From assembly GCF_003245365.1 (NCBI RefSeq), contig NZ_NBIU01000025.1:1-32785 (forward strand): a DNA stretch of 32,785 nt. The letters run 5' to 3'. The DNA comes from Helicobacter valdiviensis (lineage in GTDB: Bacteria; Campylobacterota; Campylobacteria; Campylobacterales; Helicobacteraceae). Below, piece after piece: positions 9,479-17,955 of the stretch. The notes beneath the pieces are model-generated. The model saw nothing but the letters and a program-made list of their open reading frames with translations. It made no database searches and was not told where the DNA came from. Numbering within the stretch: the stretch's first letter is position 1; every line of letters begins with the position of its first letter. The position numbers were made by a program, and so were the translations under genes.

Positions 9479-11655
9479 TTATTATCTTTTTTATATAAAA
9501 TTTTATTTAAAAATTGTAACTTTTTTGAATCTCTAATAAAATATCTTGGGTTAGACAATAATTTTCTAAAAAGTCTATAAAATTTTGTATGAGAAATTTT
9601 CATTTGCAACCAATCTGGAACCAACCATTCTATACTCTTAACAAAAATATTTTGATATTTTAATTCATAAGCATAAGCTTTATATATCAAAGATTTGAGA
9701 CTATAATAAGTTTTGCCATAAGGCTTAATAGACAAAACTTTTTTACCTCTTAAATTAAGTTCATAAAAATCAATATTAACAGCCTTACTATACAACTCTC
9801 CATTTTTAGAGTATCTCCTATAAGTTGTCTTGCCAAATGAATAAAACTCATACACTAAATAATGAATAAACTTAATCATTTTTGCTTCATTTACAGCAAG
9901 TCTACTTGTTAATAATTTCAACAGTTTTTCTTGAGAATCGGCCTTAAAATTTACGCCTTCTATAAAATAAAATGCTTCTGCACAAACTATACATGGTTTT
10001 TTAAGCATCATAGCATAAACTCCAACTCCCGAATTCAAACACACAACTACATCGCATAATTCCAAACAATCAATAATATTAGTATCATCTAATATAAAAA
10101 CAATATTTTTATATCTATACTGTAAAATTTTATTTCCCAAAGGATGTTTTTTAGCGACAAAAATATGAGTATTTGCAAGTTTCTTTGCCACTTCATTTAT
10201 TGTTTGCAAAAAACTCTCATAATCAAAAGTATTTGAAAAATATTTTATTACTGTATCATCGGGTTTCTGTAAAGGTATAAAAACAATTTTTTTATCATTA
10301 GTTAATTGCAATTTTCTTATTAATCCTTCTTGCCTTTTATCTTGCTTTTCTAAATAATTATTTCCTTCTAAAACATACGAAATATATTCTTTGGTCTTAA
10401 TAATTTCTTCTTCTTTTAGCTCCTTATTCCAAAATTGATAACTCAAAGAATCAGCATTAAAACCATTATAGTCAAAAAACCAACTATCAGGGAGAGCTCC
10501 TCGATCAAAACATAAGTATGGAATATTATTTTCCCTAACAAACCCATAAATTATTTTACGCAATCTATTGCTATATGGATTGGGAAATAAAATGGTATCT
10601 ATCCCTTTTTGCTCTAAAAAAAACAAAAAATATTCTTCATTGAAATTTTCATTCACAAAAAACTCATCTTCTCTAATATGTAAAATATCTCCCAAATATA
10701 CACTCACATCACGCAAAATATTTAAAATATCTTTTGGAAAACGACAAATCAAAAGTATTTTTTTATCTTTAGCACTAGCAATTTGTAAAGGCTTGATGGT
10801 ATGTCTCTTATGTTCTTTTAAATGCTTGTAAAAAAGCCTATGATTGATTTCCTTATTATCCATATAAGAATTTTGATTGGGTTCTACATGCCACAAATGA
10901 TACAAATAAACCCCATAAAAACCCATCTCATAACCAAGTATTGAAAACCAAGCTCTAAACCCCTTGTAATCTTTAAAATTCCAATTTCTAGAATCGTACA
11001 ATAAATTTTTAGGCATCTTCTCAAACATTACACAACTATATAAAATTCTCGCCAAAAGATCAAAGTCCTCATACCCATGCCCTATAAAATTTTCATCATT
11101 CCCACCAATTTCCAAAAATCTATGCCTATTTACAACAATACTAGAAGTAGAATTTGGTGCAAAAAACTTAATCCACCGATTTTTTCCGCTAATTAAATCA
11201 TCTTGCACTATCATATCCCATATTGATTGTTCTTTGCTTAAAAGATAACTAGTGCCTTCTTGAGTTAAAAAAACAACTGGCAAACATAATATTTGATTAA
11301 TATTAGCTGAAAAATTCCTATATTTTATAATTTCAATTATTTTCTTCAAAGAAGAACTCGAAAGATAATAATCCACATCCAAGAACAATAAGACGGGAGA
11401 ATTTGCATAACTAGCCCCCAAATTTCTACATCTACCCTGAGAAAATAGGTGCTGTTTATCGTCTTTTATATATATATGCCCTTTATCTCTTATAGTTCGC
11501 CCTATCTCACTCCTATACGAAGAAAAACCTTCAACAAAAATATACTCCACTTCTTCATTTGTGCAAAATTCATCAGTCTTTTTAAGCACTCTATTCTCAA
11601 TGTATTCTCTTTCTCTACTCAAACCAAAAGGTATAATAACAGATAAAAGAGGCAT
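9469..11655 (-). CDS. bifunctional GT2 glycosyltransferase + capsule polysaccharide synthesis (KpsS/KpsC-like) protein
   Basis: A 728-residue protein with an N-terminal GT2 domain (MPLLSVIIPFG at 1-11, DVD at 93-95 and GHGYEDFD at 192-199, like the acceptor-side motif of chondroitin-type polymerases). The C-terminal half resembles the Capsule_synth family (PF05159): DRGALPDSWFFDYNGFN near 384, KKHP near 502 and NSGVGVYAMMLKKP near 541. It ends with KLLSNPRYFIRDS (about 698-710), a motif shared with the N-terminus of the next protein. A good ribosome site (AAAGGAA, 11661-11667 on this strand) supports the ATG at 11655. It is the first gene of the minus-strand polysaccharide block and diverges from kpsC across 109 bases. 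It probably builds part of the repeat unit or the linker of a capsule; donor sugars are unknown. Confidence 0.82.
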   Translation of the reverse strand: MPLLSVIIPFGLSREREYIENRVLKKTDEFCTNEEVEYIFVEGFSSYRSEIGRTIRDKGHIYIKDDKQHLFSQGRCRNLGASYANSPVLLFLDVDYYLSSSSLKKIIEIIKYRNFSANINQILCLPVVFLTQEGTSYLLSKEQSIWDMIVQDDLISGKNRWIKFFAPNSTSSIVVNRHRFLEIGGNDENFIGHGYEDFDLLARILYSCVMFEKMPKNLLYDSRNWNFKDYKGFRAWFSILGYEMGFYGVYLYHLWHVEPNQNSYMDNKEINHRLFYKHLKEHKRHTIKPLQIASAKDKKILLICRFPKDILNILRDVSVYLGDILHIREDEFFVNENFNEEYFLFFLEQKGIDTILFPNPYSNRLRKIIYGFVRENNIPYLCFDRGALPDSWFFDYNGFNADSLSYQFWNKELKEEEIIKTKEYISYVLEGNNYLEKQDKRQEGLIRKLQLTNDKKIVFIPLQKPDDTVIKYFSNTFDYESFLQTINEVAKKLANTHIFVAKKHPLGNKILQYRYKNIVFILDDTNIIDCLELCDVVVCLNSGVGVYAMMLKKPCIVCAEAFYFIEGVNFKADSQEKLLKLLTSRLAVNEAKMIKFIHYLVYEFYSFGKTTYRRYSKNGELYSKAVNIDFYELNLRGKKVLSIKPYGKTYYSLKSLIYKAYAYELKYQNIFVKSIEWLVPDWLQMKISHTKFYRLFRKLLSNPRYFIRDSKKLQFLNKILYKKDNKCR

Positions 11656-11690
11656 ATATCTTCCTTTGCTCTCAATAAAATCAAATTCTT

Positions 11691-11720
11691 TTTACATATT
11701 TTAAATAAATTCGCTATAAT
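11691..11720 (+). promoter_or_regulatory. sigma-70 type promoter of kpsC
   Basis: TTTACA (11691-11696) and TATAAT (11715-11720) are separated by 18 bases. The TATAAT ends 44 bases before the kpsC ATG. This is the best sigma-70 promoter I can see in the window and lies in the divergent gap between the two polysaccharide transcripts. Confidence 0.6.
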
Positions 11721-11764
11721 TAGTAAATTTTATTTTATTTCAAGGTTATGTATAAAAATCAGCA

Positions 11765-13810
11765 ATGTTACTCACAACTTCTAAAAAATTAATAAAAAAC
11801 ACAAATAACTTTTACAATCCTATCAAAAAATATTTTAAATTTAGCACAAAACCTATTAAGAATGAAACAATTTTTCTTGGATGGGGTAGAAAAAATTCAG
11901 GCCAAAATGCTATAAAACTTGCAAATACCTTTGAATGTTCCTATCTTCTCCTAGAAGATGGCTTTATCCGTTCCTTAGGGCTTGGTGTGGAAAATTCTCC
12001 TAGTTTTTCACTTGTAAGCGATAATCTTGGTATCTATTATGATGCCACTGCTCCTAGTGCATTAGAAGAGATTTTAAACCATTATGATTTTAAAAAAAAT
12101 CTTGCTCTTTTAGAAACTGCCAAAAAGGCTATAAACCTCATCATTACTCACAATATCTCAAAATACAATCACACTCCTAATGTCCCTCCTAACTACTTTA
12201 CAAGCCCTAAAGAAAAGATATTGATTATCTCACAAACTAGCGGGGATTTAAGCCTAAAATATGGTCTTGGAGATAAATTTAGCACAAAAGATTTAATAGA
12301 TTGTGCCTTGCAAGAAAATCAAGATAAAGAAATCTATCTTAAAATCCACCCTGATGTTCTAAGTGGCAAAAAAACTTCAGATATTAACCCGCAAGACCTC
12401 CCAAGCTCCATAAAGCTCATCACAGAAGATTTTAACCCTATCTCTCTTTTAAAGCATTTCAAAAAAGTCTATACCAAAACTTCTCAAATGGGCTTTGAAG
12501 CCTTAATGGTAGGCTGTGAATGTGTATGCTTTGGCATGCCTTTTTATGCAGGTTGGGGGCTTACTAAAGATAAGCAAACATGCCCTAGACGCACAAAAAT
12601 TCGCACTTTAGAAGAAGTCTTTGCGGCAAGCTATATTCTTTATAGCACTTATTACAATCCCATCTATCAAAGAAAAAGCGATATTTTAGACACACTAGAA
12701 ACAATTATTTCTTATAAGTATTTAGCTTTAAAAAACAATAATAAAGCCTTCTTTTTTGGTTTTTCTATATGGAAGCACGGCTTCATTCCTCCTTTTTTAA
12801 AAGAATACAAAAAAGAAAATCTTAAATTTATTAATCCCATTTTCTCCACCCCTTTAAAACTAGCACTTAAAAAAGGACTGGATTTACAAAGTGAAATTTT
12901 TATTTGGGGTAGAAAGGAATTTAGAGAAATTGAAGAATTTGCTAAAACCAACAATCTAAGGCTAACAAGAGTGGAAGATGGCTTTATCCGCTCCATTTCT
13001 CTAGGTTCTGATCTTACACGCCCTTATTCACAGAGTTTTGATACATTAGGCATCTATTTTGATCCCACACAAAGTAGTGCTTTAGAGGAAATTTTAAATA
13101 ATCATAATTTTAGCCAAAAAGAGATACTAGAAGCAAAAATCTTAAAAGAAAAAATCCTAAAAACAAAGATTTCAAAATACAATACCACAAACCATAAAAC
13201 CCTAAACCTTCCCCAAAACAAGACTAAAATATTAGTAATCGGACAAGTAGAAGACGATGCTTCAGTGCGTTATGGTGCCAAGGGAGCTACAAATCTTAGC
13301 CTTTTAAAACAAGCAAGAGAAGAAAATAAAGATGCTTTTATTCTCTATAAACCCCACCCAGATGTGCTAAGTGGCAATCGTATAGGAAATATCCCCACAC
13401 ACATTGCAAAAGAATTTTGCGATGAACTTGCCATAGATATTAGTCTAGCTTCCTGTCTAGAAGCCATAGATCAAGTGCATACACTTACTTCCCTAAGCGG
13501 TTTTGAAGCTTTAGTGTATGGCAAAAAGGTTGTAACCTATGGTTTGCCTTTTTATGCAGGTTGGGGGCTTACTGAAGATAAGCAAACCTGCCCTAGACGC
13601 ACTAAAATTCGCACTTTAGAAGAGCTTATTGCTGCTACTTATATACTCTATCCACGCTATATCCACCCAAAAACTTTAGAATACTGCCACCCACTTGCTC
13701 TTTTGGAGGCCTTTGAAACTCTCAAAGAAGATAAAATTTATAATTTCAAAATGAGTATCTATACATTTTTTACAAGGAATGGACAAAAAATCTTCAATTC
13801 CTTAAAATAA
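11765..13810 (+). CDS. kpsC: capsule polysaccharide Kdo-linker glycosyltransferase KpsC
   Basis: KpsC adds Kdo residues to the phosphatidylglycerol anchor of capsules exported by the ABC (group 2) pathway; it acts at the cytoplasmic face of the inner membrane. The protein (681 residues) is a tandem duplication, as expected: LEDGFIRSLGLG at 63-74 and VEDGFIRSISLG at 403-414, and PFYAGWGLT in both halves (near 259 and 595), each followed by DKQTCPRRTKIRTLEE. The start is uncertain in strength. ATG 11765 is the first possible one, since an in-frame TAA lies 10-12 bases upstream, but the nearest AAGG (11742-11745) is 19 bases away and sits instead just before an out-of-frame ATG at 11748. It diverges from the polysaccharide block at 11655-5692 and precedes the flagellin. 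It implies that the strain makes a Kdo-linked capsule, whose export genes must be elsewhere. Confidence 0.95.
   Translation: MLLTTSKKLIKNTNNFYNPIKKYFKFSTKPIKNETIFLGWGRKNSGQNAIKLANTFECSYLLLEDGFIRSLGLGVENSPSFSLVSDNLGIYYDATAPSALEEILNHYDFKKNLALLETAKKAINLIITHNISKYNHTPNVPPNYFTSPKEKILIISQTSGDLSLKYGLGDKFSTKDLIDCALQENQDKEIYLKIHPDVLSGKKTSDINPQDLPSSIKLITEDFNPISLLKHFKKVYTKTSQMGFEALMVGCECVCFGMPFYAGWGLTKDKQTCPRRTKIRTLEEVFAASYILYSTYYNPIYQRKSDILDTLETIISYKYLALKNNNKAFFFGFSIWKHGFIPPFLKEYKKENLKFINPIFSTPLKLALKKGLDLQSEIFIWGRKEFREIEEFAKTNNLRLTRVEDGFIRSISLGSDLTRPYSQSFDTLGIYFDPTQSSALEEILNNHNFSQKEILEAKILKEKILKTKISKYNTTNHKTLNLPQNKTKILVIGQVEDDASVRYGAKGATNLSLLKQAREENKDAFILYKPHPDVLSGNRIGNIPTHIAKEFCDELAIDISLASCLEAIDQVHTLTSLSGFEALVYGKKVVTYGLPFYAGWGLTEDKQTCPRRTKIRTLEELIAATYILYPRYIHPKTLEYCHPLALLEAFETLKEDKIYNFKMSIYTFFTRNGQKIFNSLK
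12538..12615 (+). repeat. internal direct repeat of kpsC, copy 1
   Basis: This 78-base segment recurs at 13546-13623 with three visible mismatches, exactly 1008 bases (336 codons) downstream and in frame. It encodes PFYAGWGLTKDKQTCPRRTK and the residues after it. Near-identity of nucleotides, not just residues, points to recent gene conversion between the two KpsC halves. Confidence 0.85.
13546..13623 (+). repeat. internal direct repeat of kpsC, copy 2
   Basis: Second copy of the 78-base repeat described at 12538-12615, encoding the same segment in the C-terminal KpsC half with Lys changed to Glu (GLTEDKQT). Recombination between the copies would delete 336 codons in frame. Confidence 0.85.
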
Positions 13811-13870
13811 TTCTTTTTTTGTTTTTTACATCAAATTTTATCCTCTTGTAATTATTGTAAAATTAAAAAT

Positions 13871-13886
13871 TGGAACACCATTTGCT
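13871..13886 (+). promoter_or_regulatory. sigma-54 (RpoN) promoter of the flagellin operon
   Basis: TGGAACACCATTTGCT has GG and GC dinucleotides separated by exactly 10 bases, the -24/-12 spacing of RpoN promoters, and 13 or so matches to the usual TGGCAC-N5-TTGC pattern region. It lies 41 bases before the flaB ATG. H. pylori flaB is known to be RpoN-dependent. Confidence 0.88.
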
Positions 13887-13927
13887 TATAACTCACTTGA
13901 ACTTAATTTTTTTGCAAAGGATGCATA

Positions 13928-15478
13928 ATGAGTTATAGGATATACACAAATGTCAATGCGTTAAACGCTCACACTTCAGGTATTGTGAACAATCGCAATA
14001 TGTCAGAATCATTAGAAAAGCTAAGCTCAGGTTTAAGAATCAATAAAGCTGCAGACGATGCTTCAGGTATGGCAATTGCCGATAGCCTAAGATCACAAGC
14101 TGCTGCACTAGGTCAAGCTACCAAAAACGCAAACGATGCTATCGGGATTATCCAAACTGCTGATAAAGCCATGGATGAACAAATTAAAATCCTAGATACT
14201 ATTAAAACTAAAGCTACTCAAGCTGCTCAAGATGGACAAACAGTTGCTACAAGAAACGCACTCCAAAGCGATATTTTACGCCTCATGGAAGAACTTGATA
14301 ATATCGCAAATACCACAAGTTTCAACGGCCAACAAATGCTTTCAGGTGCTTTTACAAACAAAGAATTCCAAATCGGTGCTTATTCTAATACAACCGTAAA
14401 AGCTTCCATTCAACCTACAAACTCACATAAAATCGGACATGTAAGATATGAAACAGCTGCAGAGATTTTAGCAAGTGGGGGTGCAAGCAGTTTAACAACC
14501 ACTACTTTAAGATTCCTAAACACAGATGGAACAACAAATTATGGTATTGAAGAGATTAAAATCTCAACTTCAGCAGGAACTGGAATTGGAGCCCTAGCAG
14601 AAGCAATCAATAAGAACTCTGATAGATTAGGCGTTAGAGCAAGTTATAATGTAGAAGGACAAGGTGCAGAACCTATCCAATCTGGCTCCATTAAAGGATT
14701 AATGATTAATGGTATTATGATTGGAGATATTGAAGATGTTCAAAAAAATGATGGCGATGGAAGATTGATTAATGCAATTAACGCACAAAAAGAAAGAACC
14801 GGTGTTCAAGCTTCTTTAACAATTTCTGGCGCATTAAGACTTACAAGCACAGATGGTAGAGCAATCTCTGTGCAAACCACAAGTGGTGCTGCCTTGCTTG
14901 GTGGTGGTTCTTTCAATGGAACTTCAGGGACAGATCACGCAATTATCGGAAGACTTACACTTATCCGCTTAAATGCTAGAGATATTGTAGTATCTGGTGT
15001 AAATTTCTCCACTATAGGTCTCCACTCTGGTGCTGCAAATGTTAATCCAAATGCAAGCTTAGCACAATACACTGTGAATTTAAGAAGTGTAAATGGAGAA
15101 TTTGATGCAAATGTTGCTTCTGCTATTGGTGCAAATGCAAATGGTGCAGTAGCTAACACAAATGCTAATGGTATTGGAGCGGGTGTTACAAGCTTGCAAG
15201 GTGCAATGGCAGTAATGGATATGGCTCAAAGTGCGCAAGAGCATTTAGATAGAATTAGAGCAGACTTAGGTTCTGTGCAACAACAACTTGTAGCAACCAT
15301 CAACAACATCACCGTTACACAAGTAAATGTAAAATCTGCTGAATCTCAAATCCGTGATGTGGATTTTGCTGAAGAATCTGCAAACTTCTCTAAAACAAAC
15401 ATTCTAGCACAATCTGGAAGCTTTGCTATGGCACAAGCTAACCAAGTGCAACAAAATGTTTTAAAACTACTCCAATAA
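13928..15478 (+). CDS. flaB: flagellin, FlaB type
   Basis: A structural subunit of the flagellar filament (516 residues, about the length of Helicobacter FlaA/FlaB). The conserved N-terminal D0/D1 helix region (about 1-170) has [20 protein letters not shown], and the C-terminal D0 end reads [20 protein letters not shown]. The hypervariable centre (about 180-440) is Gly/Ala/Asn-rich. Segments such as [17 protein letters not shown] and the C-terminus resemble H. pylori FlaB more than FlaA, as I remember them. The segment near 86-105 ([20 protein letters not shown]) is the TLR5-site form typical of Campylobacterota flagellins. No Cys is present. AAGGA lies 6 bases before the ATG, and a sigma-54 promoter lies upstream. 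The DUF115 gene follows 50 bases later, as in H. pylori HP0115-HP0114. The name flaB rather than flaA rests on this resemblance and on the promoter type. Confidence 0.93.
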   Translation: MSYRIYTNVNALNAHTSGIVNNRNMSESLEKLSSGLRINKAADDASGMAIADSLRSQAAALGQATKNANDAIGIIQTADKAMDEQIKILDTIKTKATQAAQDGQTVATRNALQSDILRLMEELDNIANTTSFNGQQMLSGAFTNKEFQIGAYSNTTVKASIQPTNSHKIGHVRYETAAEILASGGASSLTTTTLRFLNTDGTTNYGIEEIKISTSAGTGIGALAEAINKNSDRLGVRASYNVEGQGAEPIQSGSIKGLMINGIMIGDIEDVQKNDGDGRLINAINAQKERTGVQASLTISGALRLTSTDGRAISVQTTSGAALLGGGSFNGTSGTDHAIIGRLTLIRLNARDIVVSGVNFSTIGLHSGAANVNPNASLAQYTVNLRSVNGEFDANVASAIGANANGAVANTNANGIGAGVTSLQGAMAVMDMAQSAQEHLDRIRADLGSVQQQLVATINNITVTQVNVKSAESQIRDVDFAEESANFSKTNILAQSGSFAMAQANQVQQNVLKLLQ

Positions 15479-15483
15479 ACTAA

Positions 15484-15499
15484 AGCCCTCTTTTGGGCT
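15484..15499 (+). terminator. short hairpin after flaB, possible attenuator
   Basis: AGCCC-TCTTTT-GGGCT forms a 5-bp G+C-rich stem with a 6-base loop 6 bases after the flaB stop. No run of T follows, so full termination is doubtful. It could lower read-through into the operon behind the abundant flagellin message, or stabilise the flaB 3' end. Confidence 0.4.
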
Positions 15500-15528
15500 A
15501 AACCCCCATCACTTTTCAAGGAAGAATT

Positions 15529-17460
15529 ATGTCTAATCTAAACCCACGCCTAGAAAAAAATCTACAAGCCTTAGAGAAAAAAAATCCCCTCCTAGCAGGA
15601 CAGCTAAGACTACTAGAACCCAACAAAAAATATGAAGTTTTTGTAGGCTCTGATCCGCTTAATATCAATATTTATGACAAAGAAGCACAAATTGCACTTT
15701 TTAAAGAAGAACCTTTAGCAGAAATTTCACAAAAAATTAAAGAATTTGAAAAGTTTAGACTCTATCCTTTTTTATATTTCTTTGGTTTTGGAAATGGTAT
15801 TTTTCATAAATATCTTTTAGGAATTAAAGGACTTAAAAAGCTTTTTGTCTTTGAACCAGAGCTAGAGATTATCTATATTGCACTTAATTTTGCAGACTTT
15901 GAAAAAGAGATTTTAGAAGAAAGATTACTAATTTTTTGGAGTAAAACCGTAAATTTTGGAGAGATTGATCAATATCTTGTTCAAGAAGGACAATGGATTT
16001 ATTCTAAAATCTATAATTTACATCTTTATAATAACTATTATGGGCGTTATTCGCAAGAATGCTTAGAGATTAATAATATCTTAACAAGAAGTATGGAACA
16101 CCATGTAGTAGCTGTAGGAAATGACTCTACTGATGCTCTTATTGGTTTAAGACATCATATTCAAAATTTGCCAAAATTAATTACTTCCCCTAGTTTGCAA
16201 AATCTTTTAAAAAATGCTACAAACACAAAAACTGCAGTTATTGTATCCACAGGTCCTTCTTTATACAAGCAATTAAAGCTTTTAAAAGGATATGCACCTT
16301 ATGTTACAATTATTAGCGTAGATGCTTCTTTCCCTATTCTTTATAAAAATGGTATAAAGCCTGATATTGTCGTAACGCTAGAGAGGGTAGAACCTACTGC
16401 AGATTTCTTCATCAAAACCCCAAAAGAAGCACAAGAGGGTGTAATTTTTGCACTCACTAGCATAGTCCATAAAGCTACAAGTGAAGCAATTACAAAAGGA
16501 ATAAAAAGTTTTAGTATGCGTCCTTTTGGTTATACAAGATTTTTTGATTTAAAAGATTATGGTTATGCGGGAATTGGTATGAGTGCTGCTAATATGGCTT
16601 ATGAACTTGTTGTGTATTCTCGCTTTGAGAGATGTATTTTTATAGGACAAGATTTAGCTTTTGCACCTGATGGCAAAACCCACTCTAAAGATGCAATTTT
16701 TGGTGAAAAGGAAGCACAATATAAGGTGCAAGAAAATATTGCAAACAAGATTTTAATCCCAGCTTATGGGGGTGATGGCTATGTAGAAACCACAAGCGTA
16801 TGGAAGATGTTTTTAAACTTCTTTGAAAAAGATATTGCTGAAACCCCTTATCCTTTAGAAGTGATCAATGCAACAGAGGGCGGAGCTAGAATAAATGGCA
16901 CAAAAGAAATGAGTTTTAAAGAAGCATTAGAACTTAGTAAAGACAAAGCTAAAAAACCTATCAAGCTTACAGAACCCACAAAAGCACAAATTAAAGATTA
17001 TGAAAAACTTATCAAAGCTAAAATCAAAGAATATCTTGATTATGGTTACAAAAAGAAAAAGATTATTGAAAAAGCTTTCCTAAAAGTAGTCAAAATGACA
17101 GAAGAGCTAGAAAAACTCAATAGGGAAAATAAGTTAGAAAAAATCAACTTCCCTAAAATGGAAAAAATCTTAGATGAAGTAGATGAGATTAAGCTGTATT
17201 TTCAAGAAGATTTGTTTATTAAAACTTTCTCAGATGCCGTGCAATCTTACATCGTGCATCAAGAACTTGATCTTGCTAAAATTGTCGTGCGTCCTGTAAC
17301 TACACTCATTGAAAAGCAAGTAAAACAGATTGATTGGCTCTATGCACATAAATTTTGGCTATTTTCACTAGCTGGAGGAATGGACGCTACTTTAGAAGTT
17401 GTCAAAAAAGCAGCAAGTGAATGGATGGAACTTCCCAAAAAATATCAAGATAAAAATTAA
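15529..17460 (+). CDS. DUF115/Maf-type motility-associated glycosyltransferase-like protein
   Basis: A 643-residue protein of the Maf/DUF115 family (MptE-like domain), whose members next to flagellin genes are linked to flagellin glycosylation with nonulosonic acids. The N-terminal part (about 1-200) includes FGFGNGIFHKYL; the central domain starts TAVIVSTGPSL (STGPSL at 240-245) and continues with VDASFPILYKNGIKPDIVV; FIGQDLAFAPDGKTHS follows near 375. The C-terminal 180 residues are helical and Lys/Glu-rich. An AAGGAAG ribosome site precedes the ATG. Gene order flaB then DUF115 is as in H. pylori HP0115-HP0114. Only 10 bases separate it from the phase-variable frame, so it probably heads or joins the downstream modification operon. 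The exact sugar cannot be inferred. Confidence 0.88.
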   Translation: MSNLNPRLEKNLQALEKKNPLLAGQLRLLEPNKKYEVFVGSDPLNINIYDKEAQIALFKEEPLAEISQKIKEFEKFRLYPFLYFFGFGNGIFHKYLLGIKGLKKLFVFEPELEIIYIALNFADFEKEILEERLLIFWSKTVNFGEIDQYLVQEGQWIYSKIYNLHLYNNYYGRYSQECLEINNILTRSMEHHVVAVGNDSTDALIGLRHHIQNLPKLITSPSLQNLLKNATNTKTAVIVSTGPSLYKQLKLLKGYAPYVTIISVDASFPILYKNGIKPDIVVTLERVEPTADFFIKTPKEAQEGVIFALTSIVHKATSEAITKGIKSFSMRPFGYTRFFDLKDYGYAGIGMSAANMAYELVVYSRFERCIFIGQDLAFAPDGKTHSKDAIFGEKEAQYKVQENIANKILIPAYGGDGYVETTSVWKMFLNFFEKDIAETPYPLEVINATEGGARINGTKEMSFKEALELSKDKAKKPIKLTEPTKAQIKDYEKLIKAKIKEYLDYGYKKKKIIEKAFLKVVKMTEELEKLNRENKLEKINFPKMEKILDEVDEIKLYFQEDLFIKTFSDAVQSYIVHQELDLAKIVVRPVTTLIEKQVKQIDWLYAHKFWLFSLAGGMDATLEVVKKAASEWMELPKKYQDKN

Positions 17461-17470
17461 AGGAGAAATT

Positions 17471-17955
17471 ATGGAAATTGTCTATTCACCCAGCTTTATC
17501 CAAAAAACAGACCTTTTGCATGCAAATTGTCTTTGTGGCTACCATGCTCAAGTTTTAGAATTGCTTTTAGAGGTTAAAGAGATTACAAGCATTCTCTTTT
17601 TGCCTCACCCAAACACAACAAAAGAATACAATAAAATCATTTTAGATGCGATAAATCCCCCCCCCCCCGCACAAACCTAAAATTAATCTCTAGTCTAACC
17701 CAAGCTAAAAAAAGCTCCCTTTTAATCAGCGACGCTTCCATTTTAGCACTTACCTTTAGCACTCTTTATCAAAGACCAAGCATCTTATATTTGCCTTCTT
17801 TTAGAAGCATTGAATTCAATCAAGACAAATTCAATCTTTTATTGCTTAAAACTTCCTATATTACGCATTCTTTTGATAATTTAAAGCAAATCATTAAAAA
17901 AATTGCAAACCATCAAAATAACTTAAAAATTTCACTAGATGAGGAACTATTATGA
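17471..17955 (+). CDS. phase-variable CDP-glycerol-transferase-like short protein, frame-shifted (OFF) at C12
   Basis: The start ATG (17471) has AAAGGAGAA just before it. In this sequence the frame reads 62 residues, four Pro from the C12 tract, then AQT and a stop at 17678-17680 (69 residues). With 13 (or 10) C the frame instead continues for 95 codons (RTNLKLISSLTQAKKSSLLI and onward) to TGA 17953-17955, giving 161 (or 160) residues. That TGA overlaps the next start as ATGA, which shows the long frame is the real gene. The full protein carries LFLPHPN (near 46) and LISDASILALTF (near 86), matching the HP and (I/T)DYSS-type motifs of the CDP-glycerol glycerophosphotransferase fold, so it looks like a C-terminal half-domain of that family. 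Function unknown; it may act with the following gene product. The OFF state may also weaken translation of the next gene through loss of coupling. Confidence 0.85.
17657..17668 (+). repeat. homopolymeric C12 tract (phase-variation switch)
   Basis: Twelve C in a row inside the reading frame at 17471-17955. It is the only homopolymeric G or C run of 8 or more that I found in the window. Lengths of 10 or 13 join the frame into one 160/161-residue protein; 11 and 12 stop it early. Slipped-strand changes at such tracts are the standard phase-variation mechanism in Helicobacter and Campylobacter. Confidence 0.93.

Noticed and set aside
11464-11476. TA dinucleotide run in the 728-residue protein gene as a phase-variation repeat
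   Set aside because: Only about five TA units, coding ordinary residues (IYI), too short to be a convincing slippage tract.
17399-17470. Upstream in-frame ATG at 17399 for the phase-variable gene
   Set aside because: It lies inside the DUF115 gene, and the ATG at 17471 has a strong AAAGGAGAA site directly before it; the upstream codons are the shadow of the previous gene.
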